A DNA stretch of 6,087 nucleotides. Source: Akkermansiaceae bacterium. Lineage in GTDB: Bacteria > Verrucomicrobiota > Verrucomicrobiia > Verrucomicrobiales > Akkermansiaceae. Location: positions 1 to 6,087 of the forward strand of contig JARFPV010000318.1 in the NCBI GenBank assembly GCA_029288115.1, read 5' to 3'. The number at the start of each line of letters is the position of its first letter. The stretch's first letter is position 1. The notes under the pieces are model-generated. The model worked only from the letters and a program-made list of their open reading frames with translations. It ran no database searches and was not told the DNA's origin. A program made the position numbers and the translations under genes. This document shows, one piece after another, positions 1 to 5,367 of this stretch.

Positions 1-1221
1 ATGGGCGGATACGCAACAAGAAGCGCGGCCAACGAAAACCAGGTGGCACTCTGTGACGTCGATGACGCCCGCGCTGGTCATTACTACAAGAAATTTGATA
101 AGACCCCGCGCTTCAAGGACTTTCGCGTGATGCTCGACAAGATGGGTGATGACATCGATGCGGTGGCGATCTCGACACCCGACCACACCCACTTTGCCGC
201 CGCCATGGCCGCCATGGAGCGTGGTAAACACGTATTTGTGCAGAAACCACTCGCTCACAACATCTGGCAGTGCCGCACCCTGCGCAAAGCAGCCAAGCAC
301 TACAAGGTGGTCACCCAGATGGGTAACCAGGGCCACACCTTCGACGGCATGCGCCGCATCAAGGAGTGGGTCGACGGTGGAGTCATTGGTGAAGTGAAAG
401 AAGTCGTCACCTGGACGAACCGACCCCTCGGGCCGTGGTTTGTCCCGCCATCACAATTTCCACCGAAATCAGGGCCTGCTCCCGGCACACTTGATTGGAA
501 ACTCTGGCAGGGGCCGGCGAAACATCGTGAATATAGCCTCGACTACGTGCCGACCCGTTGGCGCGGATGGTGGGACTACGGTTGTGGTGCCCTTGGAGAC
601 ATTGGTTGCCACACCTTTGACGCCCCGTTCTGGGCACTTGGACTTGGCTCGCCTACCAAGGTGGAAGTCGAGCGCAAGGAGCCACCCCACCCGGATTTCA
701 TCCCGATGAGTTCAGTGACCACCTATCATTTCCCTGCTCGGGGGAATAAACCACCGGTCAAACTGACGTGGTATGAAAAAGGGTATGATGTGCCGCTGCC
801 GAAACGCTGGGACGAAGGGAAGAAACTCGACGCTGAAGGTGGTATGTACATGGAGGGTTCTGAAAATACACTCTACCATCCCGGCATGCGCCCACGCAGC
901 CCGCGGATTACTCCCAATGACACCTTCATGGAGCTGAGACCTAAGTTAGCGAAGATGGACCGCATCCCATCCGTCAAGGGTGGTCCCATCGAAGAGTGGG
1001 TCCGTGCCATCAAAGGCGAAGGCCCAACACCTGGATCACAATTTGATTATGCCGCACCTCTCACAGAAATGGTGCTTCTCGGCGCACTTGCACAGCGCAC
1101 TGGCAAGACGATCGAATGGGATAACGAGAAAATGCTCGTCAAAGGACAGCCTGAACTCAACGATCTCATCAAGGAGCCAACACCCGAAGAATGGCAATAT
1201 GGCGAGAAGCTGTGGGGCTAG
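1..1221 (+). CDS. Gfo/Idh/MocA family oxidoreductase, 5' end missing
   Basis: Probable NAD(P)-dependent sugar or polyol oxidoreductase; the substrate cannot be told from sequence. The visible 406 residues open with an ATG, but this is unlikely to be the start: the text goes straight into MGGYATRSAANENQVALCDVDD, and family members carry the first beta strand and GxGxxG dinucleotide loop just before it, often behind an export signal. Roughly 40-60 residues probably lie left of the window. The rest of the Rossmann domain is intact: the STPDHTHF strand-turn (about 58-65) and the QKPL motif with the conserved lysine K82, where other subfamilies have EKP. QMGNQGH follows at about 106-112. The C-terminal domain has WRGWWDYGCGALGDIGCHTFD (about 187-207), containing the active-site D200 and H204 of the GDxxxH type. 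It ends in TAG. The next gene converges on it, with a palindromic repeat between. The family call is firm; the specific reaction is unknown. Confidence 0.93.
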   Translation: MGGYATRSAANENQVALCDVDDARAGHYYKKFDKTPRFKDFRVMLDKMGDDIDAVAISTPDHTHFAAAMAAMERGKHVFVQKPLAHNIWQCRTLRKAAKHYKVVTQMGNQGHTFDGMRRIKEWVDGGVIGEVKEVVTWTNRPLGPWFVPPSQFPPKSGPAPGTLDWKLWQGPAKHREYSLDYVPTRWRGWWDYGCGALGDIGCHTFDAPFWALGLGSPTKVEVERKEPPHPDFIPMSSVTTYHFPARGNKPPVKLTWYEKGYDVPLPKRWDEGKKLDAEGGMYMEGSENTLYHPGMRPRSPRITPNDTFMELRPKLAKMDRIPSVKGGPIEEWVRAIKGEGPTPGSQFDYAAPLTEMVLLGALAQRTGKTIEWDNEKMLVKGQPELNDLIKEPTPEEWQYGEKLWG

Positions 1222-1253
1222 GTCCGGTCAGACCATAAGATGCAGGACGGTAG

Positions 1254-1274
1254 GGTCGCTTTGATAAAGCGACC
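1254..1274 (+). repeat. Left palindrome of the doublet
   Basis: Perfect hairpin: arm GGTCGCTTT (1254-1262), loop GAT, arm AAAGCGACC (1266-1274). It is preceded directly by GTAG (1250-1253). It starts 32 bases after the oxidoreductase stop codon and could form at the 3' end of that transcript. The downstream sequence GTATCAAAGG gives no uridine tract. Confidence 0.85.
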
Positions 1275-1287
1275 GTATCAAAGGTGC

Positions 1288-1308
1288 GGTCAATTTATCA
1301 AATTGACC
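1288..1308 (-). repeat. Right palindrome of the doublet
   Basis: On the minus strand this is arm GGTCAATTT, loop GAT, arm AAATTGACC: a perfect 9-bp stem with the same loop as the left copy but AA/TT in place of GC/GC at the two variable positions. Its GTAG head (1309-1312, read on the minus strand) contains the TAG stop codon of the flavoprotein gene, so the element abuts the coding end with no spacer. Confidence 0.85.
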
Positions 1309-2967
1309 CTACCTCTCACGACCAAATTGTTGGCCGTCGGCTAGCAGTCTGGTGCGAAGTTTATCGTAAGGAACTTTTTGTACGGGAACCTTGGCATCGA
1401 TTGCCATGCATGCCGCCGTGGCCGAGCTCTGGCCGAGGATCATGAAGACCGGCTCCATACGGATCGAGCCGAAAGCGATGTGGGTGGCTGACAGAGCCCA
1501 GGGGACGAATAGGTTTTCGCACTCCTCAGCCTTGGGGACAGTGGCCCGGTAGGAAATGCCATACGCCTTGCCGCGCAGGTAAGACTGGATGTCGCCCTCG
1601 TTCCTGATCATTCCATCCTGCACATAGCGTTGCACGTTGTGGGAATCGAGTGTGTAAGCCCCCATGCCGACCGGGTCATCCACAGGCAGCGTGCGTCTGC
1701 AGTGGTTTTCGGTCATGACGAAGTCTGATCGCATCCGCCGGGCTTCGCGCACGTAGAGGTTGTATGGCCAGTTGCCGTTGTCGGTGAATTCATCCTTGGC
1801 AAGCCCCCAGTTCAGGGTGCGCTTGCGAATATCCTCCGGCACACGTGGGTGATGCTGCAGTGTCCAAACCATGCCCAGCTGGTAGTCGCGGTGCTTGGCA
1901 GCGAGTTTTTCGCGTTGATCGTGGTTAAGCGTCGCCCAGTTCCAGTCGTCGCCATAATTTCCACCAATGAAGTCGCAGGAAAATCCACCCACGTTGTTGC
2001 CGTCGGTTTTTCTGTTCGGGACGAGTGTCTTTTTGAAGAAAGCTCCCTTGAAGCCGGTTTCGATGAGCCGGAACATAATTTCGTAATTTGCCTCGTCGTA
2101 ATTTTTCGGCTTTGGGATGGGCAGTCGGTTCTCCGGCACGTCGGTCAACACCATCCTGTAGCAGTATGCCTGCAGACGATGATCGGCATCTCCGACCTTG
2201 CCTCCCATATCGGGATTTACACCGGGGAGAAGTCCGCTGTTTGGGTCGCCTTTCTTGACGTAGGGATCGATGCCCTTACGTAGCTGGTTTCCGTGTAGTG
2301 GACCGGTGATGCCGTTGCCTTTCTCGTTGAATTCGGCATTCGATTCGCGGCCGACCACAAACGACACCCCGGCACCGGGAAGGAGGTCGCCTTCGTAGGA
2401 GGCATCGATAAACATCTTGCCGTGCAGCACCCTTCCGTCTTCCAGCCTGATCGCGGTGATGCGTTTGCCATTTTTGATGACACCTTTCTTGAGATCGAGT
2501 CGACCCTTGATTACCTTCACCTTGGCATCCCTGATCATCTTATCAAAAACGGCCTGGGCAACTTTCGGTTCAAATGTCGATGCCAGTTTCTTTTTGTCAT
2601 TCAATGCGGGTCCACCTTGGCCTTTGTTCGGAAATTTTTCACGATCCTCATGCGTCCAGGCCTCGGGTTTTTGGTAATGTTTGTAGAGTTCGTGATAGAA
2701 CTCACGCGACAATCCGCCGAGAATGTCGTCGTTGCCGATATCGGTCCAGCCGAGTCCGCTGCTGGTCAGCCCGCCGAGGTGGCCGTATTGTGAAACCAGG
2801 ATTACCGACTTGCCCATGCGTGCGGTCTGTACGGCGGCGGTGACTCCTCCCGAGGCATCGCCGTAGACGATCACATCCGCATGGATGCCCTCGTCCTCGC
2901 CAAAGGAAATGAGGTTGAGGCTAAACAACAGGAGAAACTGGATGGTGAAGCGTTGGATGATGGTCAT
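1309..2967 (-). CDS. Secreted FAD-dependent oxidoreductase (FAD_oxidored family)
   Basis: A 552-residue flavoprotein of the FAD_oxidored (PF12831-like) type common in Verrucomicrobia, Planctomycetes and Bacteroidetes, often labelled 'xanthan lyase' by database carry-over. The true substrate is unknown; an oxidation linked to sugars is an inference from context. Residues 1-23 form a Sec-type signal peptide (hydrophobic FLLLFSLNLI core, no twin arginine). The FAD-binding strand-turn-helix follows at about 31-57, with the loop YGDASGGV (A38 at the middle glycine position, as tolerated in this family). Next come HLGGLTSSGLGWTD (about 63-76), FIDASYEGDLLPGAGVSFVVGRES (about 185-208), YVREARRMRSDFVMTE (about 402-419) and a C-terminal FAD-contact region containing FGSIRMEP and LGQSSATAA (about 480-525). 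It looks full length. The start is the ATG next to the signal peptide; no purine-rich site precedes it. The gene diverges from the GH20 gene and may share control through the 102-base gap. Confidence 0.9.
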   Translation of the reverse strand: MTIIQRFTIQFLLLFSLNLISFGEDEGIHADVIVYGDASGGVTAAVQTARMGKSVILVSQYGHLGGLTSSGLGWTDIGNDDILGGLSREFYHELYKHYQKPEAWTHEDREKFPNKGQGGPALNDKKKLASTFEPKVAQAVFDKMIRDAKVKVIKGRLDLKKGVIKNGKRITAIRLEDGRVLHGKMFIDASYEGDLLPGAGVSFVVGRESNAEFNEKGNGITGPLHGNQLRKGIDPYVKKGDPNSGLLPGVNPDMGGKVGDADHRLQAYCYRMVLTDVPENRLPIPKPKNYDEANYEIMFRLIETGFKGAFFKKTLVPNRKTDGNNVGGFSCDFIGGNYGDDWNWATLNHDQREKLAAKHRDYQLGMVWTLQHHPRVPEDIRKRTLNWGLAKDEFTDNGNWPYNLYVREARRMRSDFVMTENHCRRTLPVDDPVGMGAYTLDSHNVQRYVQDGMIRNEGDIQSYLRGKAYGISYRATVPKAEECENLFVPWALSATHIAFGSIRMEPVFMILGQSSATAACMAIDAKVPVQKVPYDKLRTRLLADGQQFGRER

Positions 2968-3010
2968 GGTGGTTACGTGGGGAGTCTGTATGAAAATTGG
3001 TTGAATGTCG

Positions 3011-3035
3011 AAGCCTCATGATGGGATCGTGGCTT
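3011..3035. promoter_or_regulatory. Imperfect palindrome, possible operator or leader hairpin
   Basis: AAGCC (3011-3015) pairs with GGCTT (3031-3035). Inside these, ATGAT (3018-3022) pairs with ATCGT (3026-3030) with one G-T wobble around a GGG loop; two unpaired bases (TC) sit on the left arm. It lies 35 bases upstream of the GH20 start. It could bind a regulator shared by the divergent genes or fold in the leader, but a palindrome of this quality can arise by chance. Confidence 0.28.
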
Positions 3036-3057
3036 GTATCTACGAGAGGCGAGAAGT

Positions 3058-3061
3058 AGGA
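3058..3061 (+). promoter_or_regulatory. Ribosome-binding site deciding the GH20 start
   Basis: AGGA (within GTAGGAT) lies 8 bases before the ATG at 3070, a normal Shine-Dalgarno spacing. This supports 3070 over the upstream in-frame TTG at 3034, which has no such site and would put a charged 12-residue extension in front of the signal peptide. Confidence 0.6.
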
Positions 3062-3069
3062 TTTTCAAC

Positions 3070-4587
3070 ATGAGGTCAATTCAAAGCGAGTTACGAAGTT
3101 TAGGCATCCTTTTTGCGATATTTCAATGCTGTACGCTGTTGGTCATCGCAGAACAAGGGAGACTGCCGCTCGTCCCCTATCCACAAAAGTTGGTAATCAC
3201 CGAGGGTGATTTCACGCCCAAAACCAAGTTGGTTTTGAGTCACGACGGTCGTCATGCCGAGCTGGCGGAAACCTGCATGGAAGATTTCAGGGCTTTGGGA
3301 TTTACTATCGTCCAAGGTAAAGGGGCCGCTCAGAAAGAGGCGAGTGTGATCAATCTGACCTTGATGAAGGATCCTAACCTTGCAGGTGAGAAGTATCGGA
3401 TCGTGATTGATTCTGAGATATCGATTGAAGCGAGTAGGGAGAAAGGTCTGTTCTGGGGAACGCGTACTCTTTTGCAGTTGCTTCAGGCGGGACCCGGGAA
3501 AGCAGTGCCGCAACTCAACATCACAGACCACCCTGAGTTTCCTTACCGCTCTCTGATGATCGATAATGCGAGAAATTTTCATACGATCGATTTTCACATC
3601 AAGACGATCAAGCGGATGGCGTCGTATAAAATGAACCGCTACCAGATCCATTGGAGTGATCACCAGAGCTACACCTTGCCGAGTAAGGCATTTCCTAACT
3701 TGCCAACCAAAGACCGTCACCACACACGTGCGGAAATTGCCAAGCTCATGAAGGTGGCGCGGCGGTATCATGTGGAACTGGTGCCTGAGATTGATGTCCC
3801 CGGGCACGCGAGGGCACTGCTTCACGGGATCCCCACGCTGGCATGCGGCGGTGGCGGAGGAAAACTTTGCATCGGCAAGGAGGAAACCTATCAGACGCTG
3901 GAAAAACTCTACTCCGAGGTCATGGAAATGATGCCTGGAACGCACTGGCATCTGGGAGCCGACGAGGTGCATTACCAAGCTGGAAAGTGCGCAGACTGCG
4001 ATGCGCGTATGAAAAAAGAGAAGTTAGAGAGCGGCGACCAGCTATTCCACTACTTCATCAATCGCATGCACGGATTCATCAAGGGTAAGAATAGGCAAAT
4101 GCTCGTCTGGGAGGGTTTTTCACCCACTCTGGAGCCTAAAATCCACAAAGACATCATCGTTTGCCCGTTCGATGTGAAGTTTCGTGGCAAGATGCCTGCC
4201 GATTACTTCAACGCCGGATACAAGGTGCTCAATACCTCGTGGACACCGCTGTATGTGGCGGACAAGCTCTATATGACCACGCCTGAGATCATTGCGCGCT
4301 GGTCACCTTACATGTTTGGTGCAGGTCGCAGCCCGCAGCCGTTTGCCTATTGGAAAAAATTCAACCCGCAGGACTACCGGGGCAAAGTCCTCGGCGGACA
4401 AGTTTGTTCGTGGGCGACGGAACAGAAGGCCGAAGACGGACTGCTCTTCGGGGCGGGTCCCGGTTTCCCCGAATATGGTCGACCCGCCAAGCGTGTGCAA
4501 ATCGTCGCCGAGCGCTTGTGGACCGGATCACAAACCAGCGCCAAGGATCTGCTTGAGCGGGTGGGGGAGGATTACTGGAAACGTTGA
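3070..4587 (+). CDS. Secreted GH20 beta-N-acetylhexosaminidase
   Basis: Predicted exo-acting glycoside hydrolase that removes terminal GlcNAc or GalNAc from glycans by substrate-assisted catalysis. From the ATG at 3070 it is 505 residues. A signal peptide spans about 1-27 (hydrophobic core LGILFAIFQCCTLLVIA). The non-catalytic GH20b-like domain follows (about 32-150, beginning LPLVPYPQKL), then the GH20 barrel from about 160 to the end. The barrel shows FPYRSLMIDNAR with the substrate-binding arginine, EIDVPGHA (240-247), HLGADE with the catalytic Asp-Glu pair D298/E299, a WEGF motif, and a C-terminal GRPAKRVQIVAERLW. The loop after the third barrel strand reads HWSDHQSYTLPS (194-205) where classical members have HLTDDQGWR, so the substrate pocket may differ. 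CADC, soon after the catalytic pair, could form a disulfide. The sequence looks complete and active. Substrate could be chitin-derived, peptidoglycan or host/algal glycans; the sequence does not decide. Confidence 0.92.
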   Translation: MRSIQSELRSLGILFAIFQCCTLLVIAEQGRLPLVPYPQKLVITEGDFTPKTKLVLSHDGRHAELAETCMEDFRALGFTIVQGKGAAQKEASVINLTLMKDPNLAGEKYRIVIDSEISIEASREKGLFWGTRTLLQLLQAGPGKAVPQLNITDHPEFPYRSLMIDNARNFHTIDFHIKTIKRMASYKMNRYQIHWSDHQSYTLPSKAFPNLPTKDRHHTRAEIAKLMKVARRYHVELVPEIDVPGHARALLHGIPTLACGGGGGKLCIGKEETYQTLEKLYSEVMEMMPGTHWHLGADEVHYQAGKCADCDARMKKEKLESGDQLFHYFINRMHGFIKGKNRQMLVWEGFSPTLEPKIHKDIIVCPFDVKFRGKMPADYFNAGYKVLNTSWTPLYVADKLYMTTPEIIARWSPYMFGAGRSPQPFAYWKKFNPQDYRGKVLGGQVCSWATEQKAEDGLLFGAGPGFPEYGRPAKRVQIVAERLWTGSQTSAKDLLERVGEDYWKR

Positions 4588-4692
4588 TCGTTTTTCCTAC
4601 TCGGACTCATGCCGAAATCTGACCAGGTAGATGGTATTAAATACAGATGAAGTTTGATTGCGCTCAGTTTGGAATCCATCTAGCATGTATCC
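4588..4692 (+). other. Intergenic gap upstream of the unknown secreted protein
   Basis: These 105 bases separate the GH20 gene from the next gene on the same strand. I see no strong terminator, no clear promoter hexamers and no Shine-Dalgarno sequence before 4693. The genes could be one transcript or separate ones. Confidence 0.4.
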
Positions 4693-5367
4693 ATGAAGTT
4701 CCCCCTGCTTGCTCTCATGATCTCCCTGAGTTTACCTGCCTATGCTGGTGAACAGGAAAAAAAAGGCCCAACTTGTCGGATTGTATTTCCAGAGCGTGGC
4801 AAAGGTGCGCCCAAGACCGTTTACCTTTTTGACGGTAAGAAAAACCATCAGGTTTTCCTTCCGAGCATGAATTTCTCGAAAGTGATCAGTTTGCCGGCAG
4901 GTGAATTGACAATGATGATGGCTGCCAAGGAAGTGGATCGGGGAAACTTGCCGAAGGGTGCCCCAACATTAAAAATTCCTGAAGGCTTGCAGGATTTTTA
5001 CCTGCTCCTTGTTGCTGATCCCGAGAATGAAGAACTTCCGTTGCGAATGATTCTGTTGAACGCCGAAGGTGGTAAACTGCCGCCAGGTAGGACTCTGTGG
5101 TGCAATCTCACAGACCATCGGATATCGGCTAATCTGGAAAAAAACAAAATTGAAGTTGAGCCGAATGGAAGAACTGTCTCAGCTAACCCGATCCCCAAGA
5201 GTGGTTATTTTCGTGCGGAGTTATTTTATCAACCGGAGGCTGAGGGGAAAGCCCGCGTCATCACCGAACAAAAATGGTGGTACGATGCCTATAGCAGGCA
5301 TCTCGGAATCATTCTTCCCTCCGCCGGGAGATTGCCAAAAATATATTATTACCGCGATTTTAGATGA
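4693..5367 (+). CDS. Uncharacterised secreted protein
   Basis: A 224-residue protein I cannot assign to a named family. Residues 1-18 form a clear signal peptide (MKFPLLALMISLSLPAYA, then G19), placing the mature protein in the periplasm or outside. The mature part has alternating short hydrophobic segments suggestive of a beta-rich fold in two parts: about 25-125, and a second starting at WCNLTDHRISANL (about 136-148) and ending in an aromatic tail with QKWWYD, SRHLGIILP and KIYYYRDFR. It has two cysteines, C28 and C137, which could form a disulfide. There are no transmembrane segments after the signal and no recognisable catalytic motif. The tail pattern resembles, from memory, hypothetical proteins of Verrucomicrobia; this is not checked. 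The start is fixed by the signal peptide, with no Shine-Dalgarno site. The stop overlaps the first possible start of the esterase gene, suggesting co-translation. Clean coding periodicity and the signal peptide make it a real gene. Confidence 0.82.
   Translation: MKFPLLALMISLSLPAYAGEQEKKGPTCRIVFPERGKGAPKTVYLFDGKKNHQVFLPSMNFSKVISLPAGELTMMMAAKEVDRGNLPKGAPTLKIPEGLQDFYLLLVADPENEELPLRMILLNAEGGKLPPGRTLWCNLTDHRISANLEKNKIEVEPNGRTVSANPIPKSGYFRAELFYQPEAEGKARVITEQKWWYDAYSRHLGIILPSAGRLPKIYYYRDFR

Larger units (their letters stand above)
1249..1313. repeat. REPIN-like inverted pair of GTAG-headed palindromes
   Basis: Two copies of a roughly 29-base unit face each other between convergent genes: 1249-1277 on the plus strand and 1285-1313 on the minus strand. 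Each reads GGTAGGGTC, two variable bases, TTTGATAAA, two complementary variable bases, then GACC. Aligned by eye the units match at 24 of 29 positions. Four of the five differences lie in the stem and are compensatory (GC/GC in one copy, AA/TT in the other). Each has a GTAG tetranucleotide at the foot of a perfect 9-bp hairpin. GTAG plus a palindrome in inverted doublets is the known form of REP/BIME/REPIN elements moved by RAYT (TnpA-REP) transposases. No T-run follows either hairpin on either strand, so a classical intrinsic terminator is less likely, although stabilising the two 3' ends is plausible. The repeat structure is seen; the REPIN identity is inferred, since no second genomic copy or RAYT is visible. 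Confidence 0.72.
2968..3069. promoter_or_regulatory. Divergent intergenic region between flavoprotein and GH20 genes
   Basis: This 102-base gap must hold the start signals of both the leftward flavoprotein gene and the rightward GH20 gene, unless one is read from further away. I found no convincing -35/-10 pair on either strand: TTGAAT at 3001 has no good -10 at 16-18 bases. What can be seen is an imperfect palindrome (3011-3035) and a ribosome-binding site for the GH20 gene. That it is a regulatory region is inferred from gene orientation. Confidence 0.45.

Noticed and set aside
1..3. ATG at the first base as the true start of the oxidoreductase
   Set aside because: The protein would lack the first strand and glycine-rich loop of the Rossmann fold, and the MGG here falls where family members have the end of that loop; the window edge simply cuts the gene.
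1221..1234. A third, degenerate GGTC/GACC stem next to the left palindrome
   Set aside because: Only 4 bp of stem with a 6-base loop and no GTAG head; likely chance or a decayed remnant that cannot be supported.
1849..2283. Open frame of 144 codons on the plus strand
   Set aside because: It lies wholly inside the flavoprotein gene in antisense, whose protein has clear family motifs; the frame has no recognisable domain.
3034..3069. TTG at 3034 as the GH20 start
   Set aside because: It adds a charged 12-residue extension before a good signal peptide, and the AGGA site is correctly spaced only for the ATG at 3070.
3100..3978. Open frame of 292 codons on the minus strand
   Set aside because: Antisense shadow of the GH20 gene; its translation shows no family features, while the plus strand encodes intact GH20 motifs.
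4577..4597. Possible intrinsic terminator at the GH20 stop codon (AAACG/CGTTT with a T5 run)
   Set aside because: The stem is only 5 bp and AT-rich, it overlaps the coding end, and its T-run is part of the stem; too weak to call.
4628..4682. Inverted repeat TAGATGG/CCATCTA upstream of the unknown secreted gene
   Set aside because: Seven bases separated by 41 is expected by chance at this scale.
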